DNA of 64,000 bases, taken from the NCBI RefSeq assembly GCF_041431135.1, contig NZ_CP107799.1, positions 992,001 to 1,056,000 on the forward strand, given 5' to 3'. This stretch comes from Streptomyces sp. NBC_00554. GTDB lineage: Bacteria > Actinomycetota > Actinomycetes > Streptomycetales > Streptomycetaceae. Numbering within the stretch: position 1 is the first letter of the stretch; each line of letters opens with the position of its first letter. Under the pieces are notes generated by a model, which searched no databases, was not told the DNA's origin, and saw only the letters and a list, made by a program, of their open reading frames with translations. Made by a program: the position numbers and the translations under genes. Of this stretch, positions 45,208 to 54,605 are shown piece after piece.

Positions 45208-47283
45208 TCAGTCCCGTTCCGGAACGATGAACTCGCACCACACGACTTTGCCGCCACCGCGGGCCTCCACGCCCCAGACATCGGTGAGCCGGTCGACGAG
45301 AAGGAGGCCGCGGCCCGAGACACCGGACTCCCCGGCCTCGCGGCGGCGCGGCAGGGCGCTGGAGGAGTCCTCGACCTCGGCGCGCAGTCTGCGGTCGGAG
45401 CCGGTCAGGACGCGCAGGGTGACGACGGCGGAGCCCTCGGTGTGCAGCAGGGCGTTGGTGATCATTTCGTCGGCGACCAGCTCGATCTCGTCGGCACGCT
45501 CCCCTGCGCCCCAGGCGTCGACGGCGGCGCGGATCATGTGCCGGGCCGCGGCGAGCGCCTCGGGGTCGCCGGCCGCGACATGCTGCTGGAGTCTGCCGCC
45601 GGTCTGGTGGGTGGTGAGGCCGCGGCGGCGCAGGAGCAGCAGCGCGACGTCGTCGTCGCCACCGCGGTCCTCGGCCACCTCGATGAGCCGGTCGGCAAGG
45701 TCGTGGACGTCGTCCGGGCCGGTGCTGACGAGCTCCCTGAGGGTGCGCACGCCTTCGCCGAGGGAGATGCCGGGCTGCTCGACCAGGCCGTCGGTGTACA
45801 GCATCAGCGTCTGGCCGGGGTCCAGCTCGAAGGTGCTGACCGGGTACTCGAGGCGCCCGAAGTCGGCGGACAGGCCCAGCGGCAAGCCCCCTTCCACGGG
45901 CTGTCGTCGGCAGGTGCCGTCGGGCTGCCGGACCAGGGGGTCCATGTGGCCGGCCCTGACCAGCTGGACGACGCCGGTGGACAGATCGGCCTCCGCGTAC
46001 AGGCAGGTCGCAAAGCGTTCGGTGTCGAGTTCCTTCAGGAAGACGGAGGCGCGGGCCATCACGGTGGCGGGGGTGTGGCCCTCGGCGGCGTAGGCGCGCA
46101 GCACGATGCGCAGCTGGCCCATGACGGCGGCGGCGTGCGTGTCATGGCCCTGTACGTCGCCGATGACGGCGCCGACGCGGCCGCCGGGCAGCGGGATCAC
46201 GTCGTACCAGTCGCCGCCGATGTCCCTGCCGAGGGAGGCGGAGCGGTAGCGGACGGCGATGTCGGCGCCGGGCACGCTGGGGATGGAGCGCGGCAGCATG
46301 GCCTGCTGGAGGCCCTTGGCGAGGTCCTTCTCCTGCTCGTAGAACATGGCCCGTTGGAGGCTCTGCGCGATGCTGCTGCCGAGCGCGAGGAGGACGTTGC
46401 GGTCCTCCTCCGAGAAGCCGTGCCGGTCGTTGTAGAGCAGGCCGATCGCGCCGATGGGCCGGGCCTGCACGATGAGCGGCAGATACGCGGCCGAGGTGAT
46501 CTTCAGGTCGGTGATGTGCGGCCACAGCAGGGGATACGCCTCGGCGAACTCCTCCGGCGACTCGATGAAGTGCGGCACCAGGGTCCGTACGACCTCGTTC
46601 ATCGGGTACTGGGCGTCGATGCGCGTGATCCGGGTGCCCGGCACATAGCTGTCCTGGGGCCCCGCGGCGACCATATTGATGCGGCCGGCCTCCACCAGGC
46701 CCATGACCAGGCTCGTCGCGCCGAGGTGGGTGAGGCCGTGGGTGTCCTCCAGGACGTCGATGACGTCCTGGACGGTGCGGGCGTGGGCGAGTGCCGCCGT
46801 GGTGAGCTGCACGACGCTCGTCTGCTGGCGCCTGGCCTGGAAATGGGCGGCCTGCTCACGGCGCGCCGCGCGCTCGTTCAGCTCCTGCGTCGCGTCGCGC
46901 ACGATGCCGATGATCCGGCGGGGCCTGCCGGTCTCGTCGCGGCGGATGTAGCCCTGGGTGTGGGTCCAGCGCAGCGTGCCGTCTCTGCAGCGGATGCGGA
47001 AGTAGGCGCCGTAGTTCTCGCTGCCGTCCTTGAGCGCCTGGGAGACCAGGGTGTCGAGGCGTATGGCCTCGGGCGGGGGCACGCGCATGGCCAGGGTCTC
47101 CGGGTGCCCGTCGTATTCCTCGGGGTGCACGTCGAAGACCTCGTGGGCCTGGGCGTCCATCTGGAACAGACCGGAGTCCAGGTCCCAGTCGAAGCTGCCC
47201 ATGCGGTTGAGCGCCAGGATCGGATCCGGGTGGGCGGGCCAGTCGTCCGGGAGTGACAGGGCGCTCGCTCCCCGATCAACCAT
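45208..47283 (-). CDS. PAS-GAF-SpoIIE phosphatase-HATPase stress regulator
   Basis: A 691-residue multi-domain signalling protein. Order: PAS (~25-135; GSFDWDLDSGLFQMD, IIGIVRDATQEL), GAF (~160-310), PP2C/SpoIIE phosphatase (~340-540; GRDIGGDWYDVIPLPGGRVG, GDVQGHD, YTDGLVE, DDDVALLLL) and an anti-sigma-type HATPase (~575-690; VADEMITNALLH, GRGLLLVDRL). Such proteins control partner-switching cascades by dephosphorylating an anti-sigma antagonist and possibly phosphorylating it through the ATPase domain. The metal-binding Asp residues are intact. It sits alone; no STAS-domain partner is in the window. Confidence 0.92.
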   Translation of the reverse strand: MVDRGASALSLPDDWPAHPDPILALNRMGSFDWDLDSGLFQMDAQAHEVFDVHPEEYDGHPETLAMRVPPPEAIRLDTLVSQALKDGSENYGAYFRIRCRDGTLRWTHTQGYIRRDETGRPRRIIGIVRDATQELNERAARREQAAHFQARRQQTSVVQLTTAALAHARTVQDVIDVLEDTHGLTHLGATSLVMGLVEAGRINMVAAGPQDSYVPGTRITRIDAQYPMNEVVRTLVPHFIESPEEFAEAYPLLWPHITDLKITSAAYLPLIVQARPIGAIGLLYNDRHGFSEEDRNVLLALGSSIAQSLQRAMFYEQEKDLAKGLQQAMLPRSIPSVPGADIAVRYRSASLGRDIGGDWYDVIPLPGGRVGAVIGDVQGHDTHAAAVMGQLRIVLRAYAAEGHTPATVMARASVFLKELDTERFATCLYAEADLSTGVVQLVRAGHMDPLVRQPDGTCRRQPVEGGLPLGLSADFGRLEYPVSTFELDPGQTLMLYTDGLVEQPGISLGEGVRTLRELVSTGPDDVHDLADRLIEVAEDRGGDDDVALLLLRRRGLTTHQTGGRLQQHVAAGDPEALAAARHMIRAAVDAWGAGERADEIELVADEMITNALLHTEGSAVVTLRVLTGSDRRLRAEVEDSSSALPRRREAGESGVSGRGLLLVDRLTDVWGVEARGGGKVVWCEFIVPERD

Positions 47284-47327
47284 GGGGCCACTTTGCCAGG
47301 ATTTGCACGATTATTCGACTCCGGCCT

Positions 47328-47355
47328 CCGTGGAGCCCGATGCCGGGCTCCACGG
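47328..47355 (-). terminator. Terminator after the DUF6777 lipoprotein
   Basis: CCGTGGAGCCCG-ATGC-CGGGCTCCACGG, a perfect 12-bp stem, lies 13 nt past the lipoprotein stop. Confidence 0.85.
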
Positions 47356-47367
47356 CCGGGCGGGCTC

Positions 47368-48684
47368 TCAACTGCCGGACATGTCGGTCGCGGCGTCGAA
47401 GATGCTGTCCGACGTGGTCGGGTCGTCGGGGATCAGACCACCGCCGTCCGGCAGGTCCGGGCTTTCCGGGACGGTTTCCGGGCCGACTTCCTCGGTCGAT
47501 GTGGTCGAGTCGAGGGGGAACGAGGGTTCGTCGGGGGTGGAGGGTTCCTCCGGCGTGGAGAGGTCCTCGGGCGCCGAGGGGAGATCGGGGGTGGACTGAT
47601 CGGGCGTGATCGTGCCTGCGTCCGTCCCCGACTCCGGAGTGGTGCTCTCGTCCGAGGGCGTCAGCGTGCTCCCGGGATCCGTCGTGGGCGGGGCGGTGAC
47701 GGTGGCCGTGGCACAGTCCGAGGGCTCGACCGGAGCGCGGTCGGCCGGATCGCCCGGAGCGCTCTCGGTCTCCCCCGGTGTCACGGTCACCGTCGGCGTC
47801 ACGCAGTCGGACGCCGACTCGTCCGGCCAGGTGCCGTCCTCCCTCGGGTGGGCGCCCGAGGAGGAATCCTCGGGGTCCGGGGACCGTGTCCAGTCGTCCT
47901 GCGGCGGTACGACGTGGTCGTGGTGGTGGCCGTCGTCGCCGATCCGTCGCTCGATCCAGGTGTTGTCGACGATGTTGATGATCGTGATGTTGGTGATCAC
48001 CGTGGTCGCCGGGGTCACGACGACGACCTCGCTGGGCCGGTATCCGGACCAGGCCTGCCCGCGGGTGCCCGCTGCCCCCTTGGACTCGACGGGCGGCTTC
48101 AGCGGGTTTCCGCAGGCGCAGCGGACGCGGGGCACCCCGCGGTTGTCGACGAGGACGGCGGTACCCGCCTGAAGGACCGACTGGTGGCCGGTCGCCCGGC
48201 CATCGCTGAACTCGTGGTTCGTGACCTGTGTGTCCGCACGCAGCACGACCGAGGTGAGACCCCGCAGAAAGCTCGGGACCGAGGCCTGCGAGACGCCGGT
48301 GACCTGCGCGAACGCGCGGGCTCTGGCCCGGTCCGCGGTGAGGAGGCCGATCTGTTTCTCGACGTCGCAGCTCCCGGCGGAGTGGACGCCGCCGTAGAGG
48401 CCCGGCGTGGAGCCCGAGAGCTTGCGCGCGCCCTGCGTGGCGGAGGCGCCGCCGGTGGGCGTCGGTTGCTGCGTTCGGGTGACGGGGGGCGGGGTCGCGG
48501 TGGAGGCGGCGGTGGAGTCCGTGAAGGGGCCGGAGCCCTGAGCCGCGATGGGCTCGAGGAACAGCTCACCGCTGGATCCGCCGGACGTCTGGTCCTTGTC
48601 GCCGTCGTCCCCACCGCACCCGGCGACAAGGAAAGCCGCCGAGAGCGCGCAGGCCGTGACGAGGGTTCTGGTGGGTGTGTGCAC
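47368..48684 (-). CDS. Secreted lipoprotein with DUF6777-like domain and acidic repeat tail
   Basis: A 438-residue lipoprotein: signal peptide VHTPTRTLVTACALSAAFLV then lipobox AGC (Cys23). The folded part (~85-230) has LYGGVHSAGSCDVEKQIGLL, RARAFAQVTGV, and VRCACGNPLKPP, with three Cys. It ends in WSGYRPSEVVVVTP and is followed by a His-rich turn (GDDGHHHDH) and a long Pro/Ser/Thr/Glu/Asp-rich tail (~270-438) of low complexity, probably extended across the wall. GGGAG lies 6 nt before the GTG. I recognise the core as the actinobacterial DUF6777 type, of unknown function. The stop is followed by a strong terminator, so it is single. Confidence 0.82.
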   Translation of the reverse strand: MHTPTRTLVTACALSAAFLVAGCGGDDGDKDQTSGGSSGELFLEPIAAQGSGPFTDSTAASTATPPPVTRTQQPTPTGGASATQGARKLSGSTPGLYGGVHSAGSCDVEKQIGLLTADRARARAFAQVTGVSQASVPSFLRGLTSVVLRADTQVTNHEFSDGRATGHQSVLQAGTAVLVDNRGVPRVRCACGNPLKPPVESKGAAGTRGQAWSGYRPSEVVVVTPATTVITNITIINIVDNTWIERRIGDDGHHHDHVVPPQDDWTRSPDPEDSSSGAHPREDGTWPDESASDCVTPTVTVTPGETESAPGDPADRAPVEPSDCATATVTAPPTTDPGSTLTPSDESTTPESGTDAGTITPDQSTPDLPSAPEDLSTPEEPSTPDEPSFPLDSTTSTEEVGPETVPESPDLPDGGGLIPDDPTTSDSIFDAATDMSGS

Positions 48685-48802
48685 CGCGCTCTCCCGTCCA
48701 TCCCGGGCAATTCGTCCACCATTGTCTGCGTCACCCACTTGGACCACGCAAGCGGAGGAAGGTCACCGAGCGTCACAATGGGAGGGAGAGGGGTGGTGCG
48801 GC

Positions 48803-50224
48803 GTGGAGTGGTTCACGGCACCCGAGTACTGGCTGAGCCGGCTGGTCTTCCAGCGGGCGCTCGCCGTGGTGTACCTCGTCGCGTTCCTGGGCGCGGCGCT
48901 GCAGTTCCGCGCGCTGATCGGGGAGCGCGGGATGCTGCCGGTCCCCCGCTTCGTGGCACGGGTGCCGTTCCGCCGGGCGCCGAGCGTGTTCCAACTGCAC
49001 TACTCGGACCGCTTCTTCGCGGTCTGGTCCTGGGCGGGCTGCGCGGTGTCGGTGGCGCTGATCGCCGGAATGGACTCACTACTGCCGCTGTGGGGCGGCA
49101 TGTTGCTGTGGCTGGTCCCGTGGGTGCTCTATCTGTCCATCGTCAACGTGGGCCAGACCTGGTACTCGTTCGGCTGGGAGTCACTGCTCCTGGAGGTGGG
49201 TTTCCTCGCCGTCTTCCTCGGCAACGACGAGGTGGCCCCGCCGATCGTCGTCCTCTTCCTGCTGCGCTGGGTGCTGTTCCGCGTCGAGTTCGGCGCCGGG
49301 CTGATCAAGATGCGGGGCGACGCGTGCTGGCGGAAGCTGACCTGCCTGTACTTCCACCACGAGACCCAGCCGATGCCGGGCCCGCTGAGCTGGTTCTTCC
49401 ACCATCTCCCCAAGCCCTTCCACCGTGTCGAGGTGGCCGCCAACCACTTCACCCAACTCGCCCTTCCCGTCCTGCTGTTCACCCCGCAGCCGATCGCCAC
49501 GGCCGCCGCCTCGCTGATGATCCTCACCCAGCTGTGGCTGGTCCTGTCGGGCAACTTCTCCTGGCTGAACTGGATCACGATCGTGCTGGCCCTGTCGGCG
49601 GTCGAACTCCCCACCACCGCACCGGACGTGTCCGGGACACCGATCTGGTACGAGGTCGTGGTCCTCGCCGTGGCCACGGCGCTGCTGGCCCTCAGCTACC
49701 GCCCGGTCCGCAACATGCTCTCCCGGCGACAGGTCATGAACTGCTCCTTCGACCCGCTCCATCTGGTGAACACCTACGGGGCGTTCGGCAGCGTCAGCCG
49801 GCTGCGCCACGAGGTGATCGTCGAGGGCACCGCGGACGACCCGCCTCGGGAGGACTCGGACTGGCGGGAGTACGAGTTCAAGGGCAAGCCGGGCGATCCG
49901 CGGTACTGGCCGCGCCAGTTCGCGCCGTACCATCTGCGCCTCGACTGGATGATGTGGTTCGCGGCGCTCTCCCCCGCGTACGCCGAATCCTGGTTCGCGG
50001 GTCTGGTGGAGCGGCTCCTGGAGAACGACCGAGACACGCTACGACTGCTGCGCCGCTCCCCGTTCCCCGCCGACAGCCCGCCCCGCTACATCCGCGCCCG
50101 CCTCTACCGCTACCGCTACACGACCTGGCGCGAGCTGCGGGAGACGGGTGCGTGCTGGCACCGGACGTATGTGCGCGATTTTCTGCCGCCTACGCGGCTC
50201 GACTCCCTGACTCAGAGGCGGTAG
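48803..50224 (+). CDS. Lipase-maturation-factor-like membrane protein
   Basis: A 473-residue multi-pass membrane protein resembling the LMF1/HTTM-related lipase maturation factor family. Typical motifs: WFTAPEYWLSRLVFQRALAV at the start, GWESLLLEVGFLAVFLG (~130-146), a conserved LFRVEFGAGLIKMRGD (~160-176), YFHHETQPMPGPLSWFFHHL (~185-204) and VNTYGAFGSV (~315), with the C-terminal soluble YEFKGKPGDPRYWPRQFAPY (~352-371). In animals LMF1 helps lipases fold; bacterial members have no proven role. The GTG is the likely start (AGGGG 9 nt upstream). It ends 11 bp from the convergent fucose operon. Confidence 0.85.
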   Translation: MEWFTAPEYWLSRLVFQRALAVVYLVAFLGAALQFRALIGERGMLPVPRFVARVPFRRAPSVFQLHYSDRFFAVWSWAGCAVSVALIAGMDSLLPLWGGMLLWLVPWVLYLSIVNVGQTWYSFGWESLLLEVGFLAVFLGNDEVAPPIVVLFLLRWVLFRVEFGAGLIKMRGDACWRKLTCLYFHHETQPMPGPLSWFFHHLPKPFHRVEVAANHFTQLALPVLLFTPQPIATAAASLMILTQLWLVLSGNFSWLNWITIVLALSAVELPTTAPDVSGTPIWYEVVVLAVATALLALSYRPVRNMLSRRQVMNCSFDPLHLVNTYGAFGSVSRLRHEVIVEGTADDPPREDSDWREYEFKGKPGDPRYWPRQFAPYHLRLDWMMWFAALSPAYAESWFAGLVERLLENDRDTLRLLRRSPFPADSPPRYIRARLYRYRYTTWRELRETGACWHRTYVRDFLPPTRLDSLTQRR

Positions 50225-50251
50225 ACGTCTGTGGCTCAGAGGCGGTAGACG
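50211..50251. repeat. 17-bp direct repeat covering two convergent stop codons
   Basis: CTCAGAGGCGGTAGACG occurs at 50211-50227 and at 50235-50251, 24 bp apart. The first copy contains the TAG stop of the membrane protein, the second the TGA stop (opposite strand) of the fuconolactonase gene. Confidence 0.9.
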
Positions 50252-51075
50252 CGGGTGGCGGTGCCCTCGAAGACCTGATCGCGCTCGTCGTCACCGAGAC
50301 CTGCGGTCAACTCCCGCGTGGACTCGGCCACTTGACCGTAGGTCGCCGCCAGCGTGCACACCGGCCAGTCGGAGCCGAACATCAGGCGGCTGGGACCGAA
50401 GGCCTCCAGGACCGTGTCGGCGTACGGGCGCAGGTCATCGACGGTCCACTTCCCCAGGTCCGCCTCCGTCACCATGCCCGAGAGCTTGCACACCGTGTTG
50501 GGCAGGGCGGCAAGGGCACGGACGCCGGACGCCCAGGGTTCGAGGTCTCCGGCGACGATGGGCGGCTTGCCCAAGTGGTCGAGCACGAAGGTGAGTTCGG
50601 GCAGGGCTGCCGCTGCTGCGGCGGCGGACGGCAGTTGGTGGGGCTGGACGATCAGGTCGTAGACGAGCCCCGCCTCCGCTACGGCGGCGAGTCCCCGCCG
50701 TACGTCCGGACGCAGCAGCCACTCGGGGTCGGGCTCACCCTGGACCTGATGGCGAATGCCCTTGAGGTACCGGCCGCCCGGCAGCTCCCGCAGCCGCGCG
50801 AGCTCGTCGGCGACCTCGGGCGCGGTCAGGTCGGTCCACCCCACCACTCCCCCGATCAGCTCGCTCTCCGCCGCGAGGGCGAGGAACTCCGGGGTCTCCG
50901 CGGCCACGGTGATCGTCTGCACGAGGACGGTGCGGTCGACACCGGCGGCCCGCGCCTCCGGTTCGAGGTCTGCGACGGTGAAGTTCCGCCTCAAGGACTG
51001 GAGTTCGGGTCCGGTGATCCAGTCCTGGTCCCGGACGGAGAGGTCCCAGACGTGATGGTGGGCGTCGATGGTCAT
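50236..51075 (-). CDS. L-fuconolactonase-type amidohydrolase
   Basis: A 279-residue TIM-barrel amidohydrolase-2 enzyme. DAHHHVWDLS (~4-13) gives the metal-binding histidines. FVLDHLGKP (~160-168) and LMFGSDWPVC (~232-241) supply the other conserved His and Asp. This subgroup opens sugar-acid lactones; in this operon the likely reaction is L-fuconolactone to L-fuconate. The ATG overlaps the mutarotase stop (ATGA), so it is the last gene of the operon. L-rhamnono- or galactarolactone activity is possible on family grounds. Confidence 0.88.
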   Translation of the reverse strand: MTIDAHHHVWDLSVRDQDWITGPELQSLRRNFTVADLEPEARAAGVDRTVLVQTITVAAETPEFLALAAESELIGGVVGWTDLTAPEVADELARLRELPGGRYLKGIRHQVQGEPDPEWLLRPDVRRGLAAVAEAGLVYDLIVQPHQLPSAAAAAAALPELTFVLDHLGKPPIVAGDLEPWASGVRALAALPNTVCKLSGMVTEADLGKWTVDDLRPYADTVLEAFGPSRLMFGSDWPVCTLAATYGQVAESTRELTAGLGDDERDQVFEGTATRVYRL

Positions 51076-51386
51076 GGCAGCTCCCATACAACGGGCAGGC
51101 TCGCTTCGGCGCCCTCGCCGGAATAGTCGTGCACGACATCGAGGAGCTGCGTCATTCTGGCCTGCCAGGCGATGTTGACCGGCAGTTTCTCCAACTCGGC
51201 GAGCATCTTCCCGTAGTCCTCGCACTCCAGGAGGTGGAAGAGGTCGGTGCCGCTGCGCCAGATCGTCCAGGAGGTGGCTCCGGCGGCGCGGATCGCGGTG
51301 GTCAGTTCGGCGGGGACCTTGAGATGGGCGGCTTCGTACTCGACGATGCGGTCCGCGCGGACCTTGGTGTGCAGGGCGACTCTCAT
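51072..51386 (-). CDS. L-rhamnose/L-fucose mutarotase (RhaM family)
   Basis: A 104-residue dimeric alpha/beta-barrel protein of the RhaM family (PF05336): MRVALHTKVRADRIVEYEAA, TSWTIWRSGTDLFHLLECED (~38-57) and the catalytic-type His in LHT. It interconverts sugar anomers, speeding supply of the right form to the dehydrogenase. It overlaps the AKR upstream (GTGA/ATGA style) and the lactonase downstream. In fucose operons of actinobacteria this gene accompanies the lactonase. The preferred sugar is inferred from neighbours. Confidence 0.9.
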   Translation of the reverse strand: MRVALHTKVRADRIVEYEAAHLKVPAELTTAIRAAGATSWTIWRSGTDLFHLLECEDYGKMLAELEKLPVNIAWQARMTQLLDVVHDYSGEGAEASLPVVWELP

Positions 51387-52372
51387 GACGGCTCCTGTAC
51401 GGGTACAGGCGCGTCGGAGGGCAGCAGGCCTTCCGCGCGCAGTTCCTGCCAGAAGGCCGCGGGCACCGGTGTCGCGAACTGCTCGGCGCAGTCCTGGACT
51501 TCGTGCGATGAGCGGGCGCCGACGAGGACGCTCGCGACGGCCGGGTGGGCGGCCGGGAAGGCCAGGGCTGCGGCCCGCGGGGTCGTGCCGTGCCGCTCGG
51601 CGATGGCCTTGAGGCGCAGGGCGCGGTTCAGCAACTCGGGTGGAGCTGCGGCGTAGTTGTACGTCGCTCCCGGTTTCGGGTCGGCGAGCAGGCCGGAGTT
51701 GAAGGCGCCGCCGATGACGACCGACCTTCCGCGTTCCTGTGCCACCGGAAGCAGATCGGTCAGTGCCCGGTGGTCGAGCAGCGTGTACCGGCCTGCGCAG
51801 AGCACGACGTCGACGTCCGTGTCACGCAGGAAGCGGGTCAGCATCTCGGTCTGGTTCATGCCCGCGCCGATCGCGCCCACGACGCCTTCCGCGCGCAGCT
51901 TCTCCAGGGCCGGGTAGGCCTCGCGGAAGGCCTGCTCGGCGTGGTCGTCCGGGTCGTGGAGGTAGACGGCGTCCACGCGGTCGAGGCCGAGCCGTTCGAG
52001 GCTGGCGTCCAGGCTGCGCCGTATGCCGTCCGCGCTGAAGTCCCAGACACGACGGTGGGTGGCGGGCACGGCGAAACCGTCCGCCAGGTCGTCGCCGTCA
52101 GCGCCGTCCGTGGGCTCCAGACGTCGGCCCACCTTGGTGGAGACGGCGTACTCGGAGCGTGGGCGGTCGCGCAGGGCCGCGCCGAGGCGTCGCTCGGAGA
52201 GGCCGAGGCCGTAGTGCGGGGCCGTGTCGAAGTAGCGGATGCCGCCCGACCAGGCGGCGTCGAGGGCCTTCTGCGCCTGCTCGTCGGGGACCGCCGTGAA
52301 CAGGTTGCCTATGCCGGCGGCGCCGAAGGACAGGGGGCTGACCTCGACGCCGCTCTTCCCGAGGGTGCTCAC
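51383..52372 (-). CDS. L-fucose dehydrogenase-type aldo/keto reductase
   Basis: A 329-residue aldo/keto reductase of the D-threo-aldose 1-dehydrogenase group, which includes L-fucose dehydrogenase. Tetrad residues: Asp and Tyr in YFDTAPHYGLG, Lys in STKVGRRL, His in VYLHDPDDH. The loop SSHEVQD lies in the cofactor region. It would oxidise L-fucopyranose at C1 to the lactone with NAD(P). GTG starts it, overlapping the SDR stop (GTGA). The open frame upstream is a shadow of the SDR gene. Specificity is an inference from operon context. Confidence 0.88.
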   Translation of the reverse strand: MSTLGKSGVEVSPLSFGAAGIGNLFTAVPDEQAQKALDAAWSGGIRYFDTAPHYGLGLSERRLGAALRDRPRSEYAVSTKVGRRLEPTDGADGDDLADGFAVPATHRRVWDFSADGIRRSLDASLERLGLDRVDAVYLHDPDDHAEQAFREAYPALEKLRAEGVVGAIGAGMNQTEMLTRFLRDTDVDVVLCAGRYTLLDHRALTDLLPVAQERGRSVVIGGAFNSGLLADPKPGATYNYAAAPPELLNRALRLKAIAERHGTTPRAAALAFPAAHPAVASVLVGARSSHEVQDCAEQFATPVPAAFWQELRAEGLLPSDAPVPVQEPS

Positions 52373-53124
52373 TGGCCCGCCGGACGCAGCCGCAGCCCCT
52401 GCATGCCGCCGTCGACGGCGAGGGCCGTACCGGTGGTGGCGCCGGACAGCGGGCTCGCCAAGTAGGCGATGGCGCCTGCGACTTCGGCCGCGGAGACGAG
52501 GCGGCCGCTGGGCTGGCGGGCCTCCAGCGCGGCGCGTTCGGCGGCGGGGTCGGTGGCCGCGTCGAGGAGTCGGCCGACCCATGGGGTGTCCGCCGTACCG
52601 GGGTTGACGCAGTTGACGCGGATGCCCTCGCGGATGTGGTCGGCGGCCATGGCGAGGGAGAGGGAGAGGACAGCGCCCTTCGAGGCGGAGTACAGGGCGC
52701 GTTGCGGGAGTCCGGCGGTGGCGGCGATGGAGCAGGTGTTCACGATCGCCGCGTGCTCGGAGGCGCGCAGATGGGGCAGGGCCGCGCGCGCCGTACGGAC
52801 CATGCCGACGACGTTGACGTCCAGGACCCGGTGCCACTGCTCGTCCTCGTTGTCCTCGACGGTACCCGCGGCGCCAATGCCCGCGTTGTTGACCAGGACG
52901 TCGAGTCCGCCGAGTTCGGCGACGGCGGCGGCCACCGCCTCGCGCACGGACGCGTCGTCGGTGACGTCGGCGCGATAGCCGAGGAGCGGCTTCTCCACGG
53001 ACGACAGGTCCAGGTCGAGGACCGCGACCTGGGCTCCTCGGGCGGCCAGGAGGTCGGCGGTGGCCCGGCCGATGCCGGAGGCCCCGCCCGTGACAAGCGC
53101 CTTGAGCCCCTCGAAGTCCGTCAT
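52369..53124 (-). CDS. SDR, probable 2-keto-3-deoxy-L-fuconate dehydrogenase
   Basis: A 251-residue classical [11 protein letters not shown] (~13-20), DLDLSS at the end of strand 2 (NAD-preferring Asp), NNAGIG, catalytic Ser in NTCSIAA, YSASK and the C-terminal [10 protein letters not shown] are present. In the non-phosphorylating L-fucose route, an SDR oxidises 2-keto-3-deoxy-L-fuconate at C4, and this enzyme sits directly after fuconate dehydratase, which favours that role. L-fucose dehydrogenase is the alternative. ATG overlaps the dehydratase stop (ATGA). Confidence 0.88.
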   Translation of the reverse strand: MTDFEGLKALVTGGASGIGRATADLLAARGAQVAVLDLDLSSVEKPLLGYRADVTDDASVREAVAAAVAELGGLDVLVNNAGIGAAGTVEDNEDEQWHRVLDVNVVGMVRTARAALPHLRASEHAAIVNTCSIAATAGLPQRALYSASKGAVLSLSLAMAADHIREGIRVNCVNPGTADTPWVGRLLDAATDPAAERAALEARQPSGRLVSAAEVAGAIAYLASPLSGATTGTALAVDGGMQGLRLRPAGQ

Positions 53125-54476
53125 GCCGCTGCTCCCTTCGGATCGGTGAGTGACTGCTCGGCGAGGTCGGCGGCCCAGAAGGTGCCGTCGGGGAAGGTGA
53201 ACTCCGCGATGGACTCGGGCCGCATGGTGGCCGAGAAGCCCGGTGCGGTGGGTGCCGTGTAGTGACCCTCGCGTATCACCACCGGGGCGAGGAAGTGGTC
53301 GTGCAGATGGTCGACGTACTCGATGACCCGGTCCTCGGTGGTGCCGGAGAGCGCGACGAAGTCGAACATGGAGAGGTGCTGGACGAGTTCGCACAGGCCG
53401 ACGCCGCCCGCGTGCGGGCAGACCGGCACGCCGAACTTCGCGGCGAGGAGCAGGATGGCGAGGTTCTCGTTGACGCCGCCGACCCGGGCCGCGTCGATCT
53501 GGAGGACGTCGATGGCACCGGCCTGGAGGAGCTGCTTGAAGATGATGCGGTTCTGGACGTGCTCGCCGGTGGCGACCTTGACCGGTGCGACGGCCTTGCG
53601 GATGGCGGCGTGGCCGAGGACGTCGTCGGGGCTGGTCGGCTCCTCGATCCAGTAGGGCTCGAACTCCGCGAGCGCCTTGGTCCAGGCGATGGCCTCGTCG
53701 ACGTTCCAGCGCTGGTTGGCGTCGATCGCGATGCGGATGTCCGGGCCGACCACGGAACGGGCGACTCGGCAGCGGCGTACGTCGTCCGTCAGGTCCGCGC
53801 CGACCTTCAGCTTGATCTGGGTGAAGCCGTCGGCGACGGCCTCGGCGGCGAGGCGGGTGAGCTTCTCGTCGCTGTAGCCGAGCCAGCCGGGTGAGGTGGT
53901 GTAGGCGGGGAAGCCCCGCTCGACGAGCCGGGCCTGCCGGTCCTGGGCGCCCTGCTTTCCGCGCCGCAGCAGATCCAGCGCCTCTTCGGGAGTGAGCGCG
54001 TCCGTGATGTAGCGGAAGTCGACCTGCCGTACCAGCCATTCGGGTTCGGCGTCGGCGAGCAGCTGCCACAGCGGCTTGTCCGCGCGCTTGGCCGCCAGAT
54101 CCCATACGGCGTTGATGACGGCGCCGATCGCCATGTGCATCACGCCTTTCTCGGGGCCGAGCCAGCGAAGCTGACTGTCGCCGATCAGGTCGCGGCCGAG
54201 GGAGCCCGGGTCGGCGCACAGCTCGTCGACGGACCGTCCGATCACATGCCCGCGCAGCGCGTCGATCGCGGCGACCTGGACATCATTGCCCCGCCCGATG
54301 GTGAAGGTGAAGCCGTGCCCCTCGACGCCGTCGGCCGCGTCGCTGCGCAGCACGACGTACGCCGCCGAATAGTCGGGGTCCGGGTTCATCGCGTCGGAGC
54401 CGTCGAGCTCCCGCGAGGTGGGGAAACGGATGTCGTAGGTGTCGACCGCGGTGATGCGGGCGGGGGTCGGGGACAC
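53121..54476 (-). CDS. L-fuconate dehydratase (enolase superfamily)
   Basis: A 451-residue enolase-superfamily enzyme that removes water from L-fuconate. Family residues: the KxK base in IKLKVG (~222-227), metal ligands in DANQRW, WIEEPT and TGEHVQ (Asp/Glu/Glu), and the His base in CPHAGGVG. The N-terminal cap [20 protein letters not shown], with its [12 protein letters not shown], is diagnostic of fuconate dehydratase. Start is GTG at 54476 with AAAGG 6 nt upstream. A Tyr/Ile-rich insertion is absent, so length is typical (~430-450). It lies 116 bp after the permease in the same operon. Confidence 0.93.
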   Translation of the reverse strand: MSPTPARITAVDTYDIRFPTSRELDGSDAMNPDPDYSAAYVVLRSDAADGVEGHGFTFTIGRGNDVQVAAIDALRGHVIGRSVDELCADPGSLGRDLIGDSQLRWLGPEKGVMHMAIGAVINAVWDLAAKRADKPLWQLLADAEPEWLVRQVDFRYITDALTPEEALDLLRRGKQGAQDRQARLVERGFPAYTTSPGWLGYSDEKLTRLAAEAVADGFTQIKLKVGADLTDDVRRCRVARSVVGPDIRIAIDANQRWNVDEAIAWTKALAEFEPYWIEEPTSPDDVLGHAAIRKAVAPVKVATGEHVQNRIIFKQLLQAGAIDVLQIDAARVGGVNENLAILLLAAKFGVPVCPHAGGVGLCELVQHLSMFDFVALSGTTEDRVIEYVDHLHDHFLAPVVIREGHYTAPTAPGFSATMRPESIAEFTFPDGTFWAADLAEQSLTDPKGAAA

Positions 54477-54530
54477 GGAAGGCCTTTCGATCGGTGGCAG
54501 GGGATCCTCGGTGGCCGTGCGGGGCCTAGG

Positions 54531-54605
54531 CGTCAGTCCTGGGGGGTTCAGTCCTGGGGGTGTCAGTCCTGGGCGCGTCAGTCCTGGGCGCGTCAGTCCT
54601 GGGCG
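54531..54605 (-). repeat. Five 15-bp tandem repeats with an in-frame stop in each
   Basis: Units at 54531, 54546, 54561, 54576 and 54591, consensus CGTCAGTCCTGGGCG (two with GGGGG, one starting GTT). The permease stop TGA (54593-54595) is in the last unit. Because 15 is a multiple of three, each unit has a TGA in the same frame, coding AQD-stop or PQD-stop. Confidence 0.95.

Noticed and set aside
47293..51126. 1277-codon open frame on the plus strand
   Set aside because: It spans several real genes on both strands, has no ribosome site or domain, and follows the third-codon GC pattern of the overlapped genes.
54531..54605. CRISPR array
   Set aside because: The 15-bp units are directly adjacent with no spacers and partly coding.
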